Of a stretch of DNA of 64,000 nucleotides, positions 1 through 11,655 are shown piece by piece. The position numbers and the translations under genes are program-made. Under the pieces are notes generated by a model. The model ran no database searches. It saw only the letters and a program-made list of their open reading frames with translations, and was not told the DNA's origin. Each line of letters starts with the position of its first letter. Position 1 is the stretch's first letter. The stretch spans positions 496,001 to 560,000 of the forward strand of contig JAQYUZ010000003.1 of NCBI GenBank assembly GCA_033819885.1. Direction: 5' to 3'. The stretch comes from Microbotryomycetes sp. JL201 (lineage: Eukaryota; Basidiomycota; Microbotryomycetes).

Positions 1-3000
1 GTCCTTGCGCGCCAGGAAACATTCGAAGCACTGTCGGCACTATCATCACATGGCATGCCTAAGCTCATGGCCGTCTTGACACATTTGGACTTGGTCAAGT
101 CGGCTGCCGCTTTGAAAGCTCAAAAGAAGCGACTCAAAAACAGGTTCTGGACAGAAGTGTACGATGGAGCAAAAATGTTTTACCTCTCGGGTGTCATGAA
201 TGGACGATACCCGGACCGCGAGGTCCTCAACCTGAGTCGGTGAGTGTGTCGCGCGAGGGTTGGACCTCGGAACAACCGCAATCGCGCCTTTTGCCTTACT
301 TCTGGTTTCTTTTCTTGCGTACAACAGATTCATCTCTGTCGCAAAGTTTCGACCGCTTGTGTTCCGCAACACGCACTCGTACTTTCTTGCCGATCGCTTT
401 GAAGACATTACGAGCAGAGAAGTCGTGCGCAAGACTCCGAAAGCGGACCGCACCGTGGCTGTATTCGGTTACCTTCGCGGCGTTCCTTTGCGACCACCCG
501 GGCCAACCAATACCGTTCGAGTACACATTCCTGGGTCTGGTACAGACGCCTTCACCGTGTCCCGCATGCTCGAGTTGATGGACCCGTGCCCGTTACCTAC
601 CAAGGACAGCGAGAAGCGGCGCAAGATGGGAGATCGCAACAAAGTGGCCTACGCACCCATGACGGGAGGCGCAAACTCGGGTGTCATGTGGGACGGTGAA
701 CGAGTGTGGATCAATACAAGTGGCACGTTCACGAGGCCTCAAGAGGGCGAACAAGGCTACGACAGAGAGAGTGAGCGAGCGTTGGTCGATGGCATGCTCT
801 CATCTCGTCGCTGATTCTATTCCGCATTGTCACACCAGATGAAGACGTTGACGGCGAAGGTGTCAAGATGGTGTTGGGCTTGCAAGACGTTGACAAGACG
901 CTCGCCGAAGGCGTCGCCGCGTCCGAAATTCGATTGTTTGGAGATTCCAAAACGCCACTCGTTGCACCGTCAGCAAGCACCAAAGAGCGACGCGCCGCCT
1001 TTGACGATGCGGTAGGAGACCATGAGTACGACTCGGACGACTTCGAGGACGATGAAGAGCTGGACGAGAACAATGCCGAATTCGATTCTGAAGAGGACGA
1101 TGAAGGGGACGACGGCTACGTCGAGGAAGGTGCCGATCTGCCGTTCGAGCAAGAGTCGGGGCAAACGTCATCACGCGTCAGGCGGAGAGCGAACCTGGGC
1201 GGGGTGGATGGTCCATCGTCTGCGGGCGAAGACGTAGCGTTCGCCGAAAGCGACTCCGAACTTGACTTCAGCGGAGACGAGGTCGACGGTGCAGCTACCG
1301 GCGCTCGATTGCACGAGCTCGACTCTGATGAGGAAGAGCAAGATGACGAGCAACTCGGTCCGGAATGGAAGCAAAACTTGGCAGACAGGGCCGCGGAGAA
1401 CTACAACGTTCGAAGGAAACGTAACCTTATGAAGCTCATTTACGACTCCAACCTGACTCCGGAACAGATTGCGAAAGGAGACGTCGAACAAGTTGACCTG
1501 ACTCAGGATTACATGGACGACGACGAAGAAGACGAAGATTTGTTCAAGATTCGGAGAAAGGCCGACGCAACGGCTGAGCCTGAAGACATGTTCAGGCCGC
1601 CGATTGATGTTCAGCAACTCGCACGATGGTCAGACGAGTCTGTGCTCGATTCAATTCGCGGCTTGTTTATTACTGGCAGCGCTGATACCGGCGGTGAGGG
1701 CAAGTACGAGGAGGAAGGCGGCGATTTTGAAGACCTTGAAGAAGGAGACGACGAGGAGGGTGCTCCAGACCCTGCTCGGCAGCAGGAATTGGAGGAGGAG
1801 CGCAAGGCGGAAGAGCTTCGACAAAAGAAGGAGGCGCTCAAACGCAAATTTGATGCCGAATACGATGACGAGAGCGATGAGGAGAAAGTCGACTTTTACA
1901 CAGAACAAAAGGCTGAGCTTGAGCGGAAAGCTCAAGCGACACGGGAAGAGTTTGCCGACGACGATCCAGAAACCCGAGCGCTCGTTGAGGGTCATCGTCC
2001 CGGCACGTATGTGCGACTCGAGATCGCCAACGTCCCTTCAGAAATGGTAGACAATTTCAGCCCGCGGACACCTCTCGTCGTCGGCGTGCTCAACGCCCAC
2101 GAGGAGAGCTTTGGTTACGTCCAAGTTCGGATCAAGAAGCATCGGTGGTATCCAAAGATTCTCAAGACGAATGATCCATTGATCATGTCTATTGGTTGGA
2201 GACGATTCCAGACAGTGCCAGTCTACTCTCTGGATGACAATACGCGCAATCGCATGCTCAAATACACGCCCGAGCATATGCATTGCCTCGCTACGTTCTA
2301 TGGGCCCATTACGGCACCTAATACGGGTTTGTGCGCGTTCAACGCACTCGGTAATGACACGCCGTCGTTCAGAGTGTCTGCGACTGGCGTCGTGCTCGAT
2401 ATTGATGGCAAGACGTCGATCGTCAAGAAGCTCAAGCTGACTGGTGTTCCATACCAAATCTTCAAAAACACGGCGTTCATCAAAGACATGTTTACTTCTT
2501 CACTCGAAGTGGCAAAGTTTGAAGGCGCCCATATCCGGACCGTGTCTGGCATTCGAGGTCAAGTCAAGAAAGCGCTTGCCAAGCCAGAAGGATGTTTCCG
2601 AGCGACATTCGAGGACAAGGTGTTGATGAGTGATATTGTGTTCCTGAGAGCGTGGTATCAGATCCAACCGAGGCAGTATTACAACCCGGTTGCCAACTTG
2701 CTCTTGAAGGACAAGACGCAGTGGCAAGGCATGAGGTTGACGGGCCAGGTCAGGCGCGAACAGAATCTCAAGACGCCATCAGACATCAACTCATTGTACA
2801 AAGTCAGTTTCTTCGGGTTCGCTGTTATCTGTCCAGCAAAGCTGATTTCCCAATACTCGACAGCCGATTGTGCGACAAACGAGGCGGTTCAACACGCTCA
2901 AGGTGCCGAAGAAGCTGCAGGCCGCTCTACCCTTTGCCAGCAAGCCCAAAATGCAAGCACCTCAGCGCGACAAGACTTGTAAGCTGTCACTCTCTGTGCC

Positions 3001-3350
3001 TTCTCAGGACGATTTTGCGTTGGTGCTTCTCAGTGTCTGACCGTTCCCTTTGTTTCGAATATTGCGCAGACATGCAACAACGCGCGGTCGTTATGGAGCC
3101 CGACGACAAGAAAGCTCTTGCTCTCTTGCAACAAGTGCAAGCCATATCTCGCGACAAGGAGCAAAAGCGCAAAGAAAAGAAAGCCGAGACAAAGGCGCAA
3201 CGAGCCAAAAAGCTGGCCAAGGAAGATGCGACCCGAGCAGAAAAGGACAAGGCAAAGAAGCAGGAACATTTCAAGCAAGAAGAATTCAAGAAGCAGGCAA
3301 AGGCAGCTGCGAGCGCCAACAGGTACAAAAAGAAGCAGAGGACGGAATGA
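1..3350 (+). CDS. BMS1: BMS1 ribosome biogenesis GTPase (5' end outside window)
   Basis: C-terminal two thirds of Bms1, the nucleolar GTPase of the SSU processome that acts with Rcl1 in 40S maturation. Exons: <1-239, 328-770, 839-2802, 2864-2978, 3070-3350; all introns GT-AG. The frame is open from base 1, so the N-terminal G domain lies upstream of the window. Visible in order: the [13 protein letters not shown] segment near base 55, the conserved FWTEV...YLSG...NGRYPD...NLSRFI block crossing intron 1, VYAP/MTGG-like text near 650, a very acidic centre (about 1000-2000), then the AARP2CN/DUF663 C-terminal half ([45 protein letters not shown]) and a lysine-rich tail ending KKKQRTE. Family identity is very secure; only the start is missing. 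Confidence 0.95.
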
Positions 3351-3595
3351 TAGGAGTTTCGTGTATTGGCTTTGCAATATGTCTACAGAGACTTCCTTGT
3401 TGACTGTATGGTGCGATATGATGCGGGCCTTGATGGAGTGCAAATTCTGAAAGCGGGCGTCGGTGGCCCGGACATCCTGAGCGCGCGCGCGGACCTGACG
3501 GGCCGTCGCGAGCGAAGTTGAGCTGCCTCGGCGATCGAACCAGAGTTGGCGACAGACGGTACTGTTTGAGCTTTCTTTCCGTCCCAGCCCAAGCC

Positions 3596-5176
3596 ATGTC
3601 ATCCTCGACGAATGGCTCGAGTGCACCTCGACGTGTATTTGCAGCTGTCGACTGCTCTGTATGTCTTTGTCTTGTTATCGATACACAAATCCGTCTACGT
3701 AATCTCCGTAGCGAGCGCTGACGGGTCTGGTTGGGCCTGTAGACGAGCAAGCAGACAGGAGTGTTGCCAGTTACGCCGCTTTGCATCGGCGGCGGCGTTT
3801 TCGGGACAGATTACATGAACAAGGACGAGATTGAATCGGACGTGCCCGTTGAAACGCTCAGGCTCGCGTTTCAGTACGGCATGAACGCGTGAGTTTTGGA
3901 ACGATCGAATTGTCGCCTGTGCAGTAGCCCATTCATATCGCGAATTGCGTGCAGAATCGACACAAGTCCTTATTACACGACGAGCGAGGCTACACTCGGA
4001 CGAGCACTGCTTCGATTGAGAGACGAGTTCCCTCGAGATTCGTACATTCTCATCACGAAGGCAGGACGGTACGGCAGGACCAAGGCAGACTTTGACTACT
4101 CCGCAAAGCGCGTGAGAGAAAGCGTTTTGAACAGTTGCAAGCTGCTCGAAACCGACTACCTTGATGGAGTCTACATGCACGATGTCGAGTTTGTGGTGAG
4201 TGTTTGGGTCTTGTGCACGTCATGCTCTCCAAAGCGCGTCCTAAAATTTCCCTCAACATCAGGCAGAGAACGTAGGAGGGTACGACGGCGACTACGCCAC
4301 AGTGGATGAGAATGGACAACCGCGGAAAGACATGTTTGCCAAGTGGGGCTTGCTTGGAGAAGATGAAGCCAAGATTCATGGCCCCGGCGACGAACGGGTC
4401 CTCGAAGCTTTGTCCGAGCTGTTCAAGCTGAAGCGCGAAGGCAAGATTCGTGCGGTTGGGTTCAGCGGGTACCCGCTGCCAACGATGTTGCGCCTGGCGC
4501 GACTGATTGCCGCAAAATTGGAGCCGCTCGACGTCATTCAGAGCTACTGTCATTTCACTGTGCGTACAAGAAAGAAGCACGCTACGCAAAGCCGCGTCAG
4601 GGCTGATTGTGATCGGTGACGATGACTTGTAGCTGCAAAACACAAGTCTCGCTTCATGGTATCCATTGTTCAAGCAAGCCGGTGTCAAGCAAATCATTAA
4701 TGCGTCACCGCTGTCGATGGGTTTGTTGCGAACGGACTCGAGTCCAGCGTGGCACCCTGCATCTCCTGCGTTGCAGCAGGCGAGGCGGGACATAGTTCAA
4801 GTCTTATCGGCCAAGAATGTGCTGCTCGAGGATGTCGCTCTTGGATTTGGATTCGCGTCAGCGGCACTCGATCCCGACAGTGTGGCAACGCCAACTGTGG
4901 TCGGTCTGACGTGAGCGTCTGGCCAATAGCAGATTGGCGAGTCTCGCATGCTGAACGTGTAATTTTGTGTCTCTTTTCAGGAGTCCCGATCAAGTGGTGT
5001 CGACCATGAAGGTATACGAGTCAATCTACGGTCGAGGTGAACCGCGAAGAGGTCGGTTGCCTGGCAGTGGTCTCGACAGTCCCGAGCTTGCTGAGCAGCT
5101 CGAGTACGAGCGGACCGTGCTTGAGATTATTCAAAAGTCCGGGACATATCAATGGTGCTGGCCGCAAGGGTTGTAA
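3596..5176 (+). CDS. Aldo/keto reductase, L-galactose/D-arabinose dehydrogenase type
   Basis: Six exons (3596-3634, 3743-3888, 3955-4195, 4263-4559, 4633-4910, 4981-5176) give 398 aa. This is the NAD(P)-dependent TIM-barrel family that includes yeast Ara2 and plant L-galactose dehydrogenase. Visible: IGGGVFGTDY near the N-terminus; DTSPYY with the catalytic Tyr; the ITKAGRYG lysine; the YMHDVEF histidine; the VGFSGYPLP strand; and SMGLL near the cofactor end. Such enzymes oxidise an aldose at C1, feeding erythroascorbate-like synthesis; the substrate here is inferred from family only. The start is the first ATG that splices in frame (MSSSTNGSSAPRR), about 245 bp after BMS1. Exon 1 is only 13 codons, so the exact N-terminus is the least certain part. 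Confidence 0.88.
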
Positions 5177-5374
5177 AGCCTGAAGAGGAAGTGACCTGGC
5201 CACGTGACCTAGGGGGAAATGACTGGCGCCTCGGCGAGCAGGGTGCAGTGTGCCTGAGTAAATATTTTGAAAGCTTGCAAAGTGTCTGTACAGTGCAGCG
5301 GAACTCTTAGGCCATGCCTACGATGAGCGTGTCGGTTCCTCTCGCTCAGGCCACTCGTCAACGGGCAGCGGAGC

Positions 5375-8300
5375 ATGTTCAAGCGCAAGCGAAGTCTGCT
5401 GCGGCTCGGGCAGCGTGACAAGCAACAGCCAGATGTGCCTGGCAGTCCGCCTCGAGCTGTCAGTGCGCGTAGTGGCGGTGACGGGTCATCGTCGGCGCCT
5501 CCGCCGCGCGTGTTTGTCGACGACTTTGGGCGGCCGATCCTTGAAGACAAGCCCGCATTCAGCGCTCTGTCCCTATCCGGTAATGGACCTGCCGCCGATG
5601 CCGACCTCGCGCTATTATTTGGGTACATGCCGCTCGAGGTTACCGTCGAGCTCGTCAGTCACGCATACGCATTGTAGTATCTTCGCATTCGGGCTCGACT
5701 GATTTGTGCTCGTGTGATTCAGTCCATCGACCGCGTTGCAGACCTCGTTCAGCTCGCAGGCGACGAAATCAGAAAACGAGGTACGCGCGACATCTGGCGC
5801 GCCACAGCCGAACTCACCCTTTCTCTCTCTTGGTTGATGATCGCTCGACTGACGGGCATCGCTCGACGTATCGCGCGCCATTTGAACTCACACAGGCCTT
5901 CAGACACCCCTGATACTGTCGAGCATGGCCCTCGACATCACAGCAGAAGGCACAAACTCACTCGTCAGATCATTCCTCACCGATAGAGACCAGTTCCAGC
6001 AAGGCAAGTCTTCTGTTGTTGTCAAACCGTACCTGAGACGACAGTTCGAACCATTCTCTGCCAAAACAGATTTGAGACTCGCAGAACCGCTCTCTGTTGG
6101 CTCGTTCCTCAAGTGGTCTCTGGCTCGACTGATCAACGATCAAGGCGGTCGGGGCTTCCTCGACTATGCGACATACGAAGATTTCAAATCGTCAGAACGC
6201 AGTGCGTCGTGTTCTCCTCTCAGTGCTGCCGTCTTGACTGACGATCGAGGCGATTGGCAGCTCTCTCGTTCCCGCCAAAGCACTTGTCCACCGCTCTGTT
6301 GTCGCGCTTGCCGCCGTCGAACGCCCGACTGCTCAAGAGTCTACTCGCGTTGTTCTCTAGCATTTGCGCGCACTCGAAAGCAAACGGGATGCCGCCTCGC
6401 AAACTCGCGTCTGTGTTTAGCCCGTTCGTGTTTGCCCTGTCCGATGATGCCACGTTTGACGCGACGTACGTCGAGTGGCAACGCGCTACCAATGCGACAG
6501 AGCACATCATCCTCGCTTATGTAAGTGTTCATACACCGGAATATATCCTTCGAATTGAAGAGCGGTTGTTTGCAGATTCGCGACCAGGAAGCAGACGGCC
6601 CACTTCCGACACACTTGACCAGGTACCTCGTCGGCTACCCACAATCGCTCCATCTCAGCTATGAGCCCTTTTCAGTACCGAAGCCGCCGCCAACGGCGCG
6701 GATGGTCACGGTGACGAGATTTCGGAGGCTCACGCGCTTCCACTCGCGAAATCTAATAGCCTCTGCAGGGTGAGAAGTGACAAGAGGCAAGCACGAGTCG
6801 GCTCGACGCAGCTGACGCACGTCTCTCAGTACGTGGGATGTCCCAGGTAGCTCGCTGTGGCCGTTGTTCTTTCCGGAAGGCGAAGCACGTAAGCCGTCGC
6901 AGCCGGGCGAGCTGCCGCAAACCGTCTACACTCCCTATTACCGCCACTTGCTCAACATTCGCTCCTCTGCCATGGTCGATGACGAAGATGATGACGGGGA
7001 GCTTGGCAGGTATCGCACTCGAGCCGAACAAGAGTGGAGCAAGTTCGGCGAGCTGGGTTTCAAAGACGTCGATTCTACCAAACTTGAATTCGATCTCGGC
7101 GAAAGTCAGAGGAAACAGGTCTCTCGAAAGCGAGATACCATGGACTGGAACACGTTTGAGAGCATGGGATTCTCTGGACGAGACAACTTGACGAGTGTCG
7201 ACTTGACCTTCAACGACAGGATAAGCACCAAAGTCAATACATGGCCCGCTTCACAGCAAATCCTCAACAAACGTCTTAAAGAAGCAGAGAAACTGTTGCC
7301 AGAGTTCAACTTTGACACGACGCCTCACGAGGAAGGCACGATTGAAGTTGATTCGAGTTTCTTCGAAGCCTGGGCCGACGCACTCGTCAGCAGCGGCTGG
7401 GCCAGAGACGAGTTGAAAGAGAGCAGCTTTGCCTTGATTCAATGGAAAAGACGTCCTAGGTCGGGTGAGGTGCCGCAGGCTCGGACGGCGTTGTCGACGT
7501 CGTCTGACGACAGGACGGAAGACGCGTGGGTCTTGATCGAAGAATTTGTGCCGAGAGAGTACAGAGAAAGGCTGGCACTTGGAAAGGTGGGAGGACGACG
7601 GTCCAGCCGGCTAAGTCATGCGTTGCTGATATAAATGCTTGCAGATTCAGAGCAGGAAACGTGACAAACGTATTTCGTTTATGCGAACTGTCAAACGCAA
7701 AGACTCGATGAAAGCGGGTCCTCTGCCGTCAGCACGTAATATGCCCTCGAACGGTAATCAAGGCTCCGGCGGAGGTTCCTTCTTTTTCCAACCACCTCTG
7801 GCTAGCACTACTGCCAAGAAATCTGGGTCAGCCTCTGGGTCTGGTTTGCAGCCTATCGACGAGTCAGTGTTTTCGCCGGACTCGGACACGACGCGACAGT
7901 TGTCCTTGTCAACTTCTCGACTGGGCGTGCCCGCGCCTTCAATTGTCAATCGGAACGGCAACATGTCATATGCTCCTTCGATCGTGTCAACAACAAATGC
8001 CGGTCATGGACACACAGACTCGCAGCTCGAGGTGAACACTGTTCATTCCGCATCGGAGCACGACCCGCGAGCGTCGGTCAGCACCGAAATGCCTGCGGCA
8101 GCTGCCTCAACGGCTGCGCCTATCGCTGCAGACGAGGGACGACGACGCACACCGTCGCCGCGACCATCGCCACAAGCGATGCATTCTCCTCAATTCGCAT
8201 CTCCGCCTGCTGCGACAGCCGAGCTCCCCCCATCTGTTCCCGCTGTCGGCCCTGACTCGCCCGTCAGTCGTGAGCCGATCGGATACACAAAACCCAAAAA

Positions 8301-9162
8301 AGCCTCGAAAGGCAATGGGTTCCTGTCTCGGCTGAGCTCCGGGCGCAAAGCGAAAGACTTGCTGTTGCGCCACTCTTCTAAACGAGGTTCAGGCTCGAGA
8401 AGCTCGGCAGACACATTTGCGTATTCGGCCGAGCCGCCCTCGCCGACTGGCACGTCTGCACCTGGAATGGTGCGACAACAGAGTCTAAGTCTTGGATAAA
8501 AGCTGACCATTCGCATCGATTCTAGCCCTCTCTCGGAGCCGTTGTTGAGTCACCTAGTGGTTTGCCGCCACCGCTACCGCCGAAAGAGGACGGTCAAGAA
8601 GAGACCCTTGCCGTGACGACCCCGCATTTGAGCGCTCAAGGCCAGTCAGACCCAAATGATGCTTACGGCGGCACGTCCGATCATGAAGCAGCGGCCTTGC
8701 GCAGAAGGGGCAGCAACACTTCAAATTCTGGTGCCTCTGTTACGTCATCTCTAAGACGAGGTAGCGCAAACGGCAGCGTGACGAGTCTGACAAAGAGAAA
8801 ACCTGTTCCTGCGATCGAGGCGCACGATTTGCTGGCAGCTGGCGGACGACCTGATTCTTTGCCCCCGTCGCCGAAACCTGATGCCGAAGTGCCGGTGAGC
8901 TGGCTCAAAAGTCGTGGTTGCGTGCGCCTGGGCTGACTCGTACCTTATTTCCTGGCAATCGCGTCTTGAGAACGACCCCCGGGAAAGCTATCTTAGTGCA
9001 GGCTCTGAGAACTCTTCGCGAGTGAGACAGATCGTCGGTTTGTACGAAGGTCGCGAAGACCCGAATTCGCCTACGAAGCTCGATCACGTTGTCGAACAGG
9101 TTGACGACGCAGGCGTGAGGCTGAGTCAATTTGGATTCACCGATCAACAGCAGCCGTCGTAG
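5375..9162 (+). CDS. MSB1: MSB1/Mug8-like morphogenesis protein (RhoGAP-like domain)
   Basis: Nine exons (5375-5653, 5723-5780, 5896-6201, 6261-6520, 6576-6769, 6830-7586, 7645-8469, 8526-8894, 8971-9162) encode 1079 aa. The N-terminal about 430 residues match the Msb1/Mug8 domain (former DUF1708), a RhoGAP-like fold seen in yeast Msb1, which acts with Cdc42/Rho at bud sites. Supporting features are VFVDDFGRP early on, LKWSLARLI, the ATHxTEHIILAY-like NATEHIILAY stretch, and later W/F-rich blocks such as TMDWNTFESMGF. After about residue 480 the protein is low-complexity and rich in Ser, Pro and Thr, with basic stretches (around 8290-8400) typical of cortical scaffold proteins. Bases 6004-6069 could be a further GC-AG intron; they are read here as coding. 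A cell-polarity role is inferred from the family. Confidence 0.82.
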
Positions 9163-9410
9163 GCGCAGGTACAGAAAAAGTGCCAGTCTGAAACAGTCTC
9201 GAGAACAATGGACACTGTGTCTAAGCATGTGGAATTGGTTTACATGTCGTCATTTCTTTTCATTTTGTGCCCGTCGGTTTCTCGTGATGAGATTTACGGA
9301 ATTGTTTGCAAGGTACCGTGTTTCGTAGCAAGATGCGAGTATGTGACATGTCATCAGTCGCGCCCGGCACGGGCTCACTCTGCCCCTCTCTCACTCACCG
9401 GCGCCAGCCT

Positions 9411-9992
9411 ATGGCGACCCAAGCCGAGACGATCCAGGCTGCGCTGCAGAGCAGAATGATTGAAACTGGAGAGTACGACATGTCAGTCATGCTCCCGCTA
9501 TTCACTCTTCTGCGGTCCTATCGATAGCAGCAGAGCAGCGCCGTCCAAAACACTTGGCTGGTACTTGCATACGAGAACTGAGACGCTCGAATCACATCGT
9601 CTTGACAAACAGAATCGTGCAAGCGCTAAAGATAAAGCTGGACCAAGTCGGCTGGCAAGATTCAATCAGGGCGCTCGCACGAGGTTAGTCGGGGTCAGGT
9701 TTATCGTGTGATCCGAATGTCAACGCCAAAGCTAATCTTTCTTTCGCAATACAATCCAATTTCAAGAAAAAGCGAGGTATCAAGACCCACCGAGCCTCAA
9801 CAAACTCGTCCAAGAACTTGAATCAACAGCTTTGGGTAAGCTCGGCCGCTTTCGAACGCAAATGAGCGTTGTTGCAGCAGCTTGTTGACGGCGCTGTGTC
9901 TGAAAACGCCGACAGACTCTGTTCCTGCTGCAGTCAGGTCCGAAATCGAACAAATGGTCCAAGCATTTGTCGAAAAGAATGTCGAGCCGTGA
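9411..9992 (+). CDS. SUS1: SUS1/ENY2 transcription and mRNA export factor
   Basis: Four short exons (9411-9481, 9613-9683, 9767-9835, 9916-9992) give a 95-aa product, the normal size for Sus1 (about 96). It matches ENY2/Sus1: an N-terminal helix ending LQSRMIETGEY, then KLDQVGWQDSIRALARE, then PSLNKLVQELESTAL and the C-terminal helix VRSEIEQMVQAFVEKN. Sus1 is a helical belt protein shared by the SAGA deubiquitinase module and the TREX-2 export complex at nuclear pores. Sus1 genes of other fungi are known for unusually intron-rich structure; three introns in 288 coding bases continues that pattern. Intron 1 is 131 nt, longer than most here. The second intron-flanked residue (Ile after EYD) depends on the exact splice site. 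Confidence 0.88.
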
Positions 9993-10203
9993 GGCCAGCG
10001 CTCTGCCATTCCATTGATTTACATACGCGTCACCTTCGCCCATCTATACAGTCTCAGCTTCATCTCTTGTTGTTATTACATGCATGTCGTCAAACAAAAC
10101 AACTCGAGGGAGAATGGGCGCGCGGATCAGTACTTTTCGTCCGAGTTGCCGTCTGCATCGTGCACATCCAAATTTCAGCTCAAGTCCGCACAGCAAAGCA
10201 TGA

Positions 10204-11470
10204 TCAACACTCACATCCTCTCAAACCCTCTGCAAAACCCCACTGCGGATCGCGAAAAGCGAGATTCTTCAACATGGAACACTTGCAGACGAACGATCCT
10301 GACTCACCTCTGTTGGCGCTTCTTGCGCTTGACCGATCTCGACTCCCCGTTCGGCTGTGATGGTGGCAATTTGGAACTGATGTGGACAGCCGTACACGCA
10401 CGTCAGCGCGACCAATTCTCTCGCTCCACTAGACATCCTGTCGGACCAAAACTGACCTTGTTCATACTCCTCGCGTCACGATAAAACAAGACCTTCATCG
10501 CATTTTCCAGAATCTTTCGTGCGTCTGCTTCTTCGAGGTTCTTTTCGCCATCTGGTCCGAATCGTTCCAAAGCTCTCCGCATGAGCGGAATAGCCAGATG
10601 GTTGCCGAACCCTGTAGCCATGGACGGAGCAGAATAGGTTGTGCCTAGCAAGTCGACAAATGCCAAGAACCTGCCATGACTCCGTCAATGTCGAACCTCT
10701 TGAATTAAAGAGGAGCGACGAGCTTACGGTTGACCGTTCTCGACACCCCCGACGAGAAATGCGTTCCAGAGAGGATCCATCTTTGATCGCCTGTGGTACA
10801 TGACGTTGCTCAAGTACTCGTAGATCTGGCTCGACGTCAATGCCTGGTCGTCCTCGAGAATGCTCTCGCTCGTGCTACGCCAGCCAGGCTACGCGTTAGT
10901 TGCCCTGCCCGTGAGGAATAACACATTATACGCACATGAGTGCGTCGAGCATCTTTCTGACTTTTTGAAAGTCTGCCATGTCGCCCGAGGCGCCAACGAT
11001 GGTGGACGAGCCGACCTGTTGCAGCCTCTCGATGTCCTTGAAGCGAGCGAGCGAGCCGTACGAAGCTGCAGGCGGTGATCTGAGTGTCAGCACTGTTGCT
11101 GCGTCAGAGTGTAGACGACGGGCGCGACGTGCCGAGGTTGTCTGCGGCGAGCATGACGCCGTTCTTAAATTTGATGCCAAGCACGCTCGTGCCCGTCACG
11201 ATAGGTTGTCTATATGCGGTTTGTGTTAGTCTTGGGCTCATGTGCGTGTTGTGCGCTCGCGGTGCGGGCATGTGCGATGACGCGTCGACTGACTGAGTGC
11301 GCTGCACGGCGTCGTCAAACTTTGTCGCCTCTGGTCTGCCTTGATGGATCGGAAACGTGTTGTACTGTTGCGAGCCGAACCCGCTCGCGGCGTCGTATCG
11401 TGGCTTGCCCCTGCAGCGCAATCAAGCGAGCGAGCGAGTCGTCAGCGGACTGTGGCCATGCACGGTGCAT
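10204..11470 (-). CDS. PRE4: 20S proteasome subunit beta type-4/7 (PRE4/PSMB4)
   Basis: Eight exons on the minus strand (11451-11470, 11294-11410, 11133-11209, 10936-11065, 10728-10874, 10457-10670, 10308-10376, 10204-10242) total 270 aa, the usual size of PSMB4. The pro-region ends QQPIVTGTSVLG, as in PSMB4/Pre4, a structural subunit lacking peptidase activity. Also visible: LASYGSLARF, GASGDMADFQ, YHRRSKMDPLWN, VGGVENGQ, ATGFGNHLAIPL and VLFYRDARS. Intron 3 (11066-11132) must use a GC donor (GCACGT) to keep the LASYGSLARF reading; no GT in the right phase exists nearby. The first exon (MHRAWPQ start) uses a weak GTCCGC donor and is the least certain. It shares a 185-bp divergent promoter region with the PAF-acetylhydrolase-like gene. 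Confidence 0.9.
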
Positions 11471-11655
11471 GTGACAACGCGTTGGCCCGAAGCGAGACTG
11501 ACCATGACGTGCCAGGAAAGTGGTCCATTGCGCGTGTGCGGGTCGAGGTGGAGGATGTCACGGGAACAAGGATAAGCGCAGGCGCCGCTGCGATCGCCGA
11601 GCACCCGAGCCATTTCATCTTCCTCGTCGCCTGGCGCTCGCGTGTAGATCGCATC

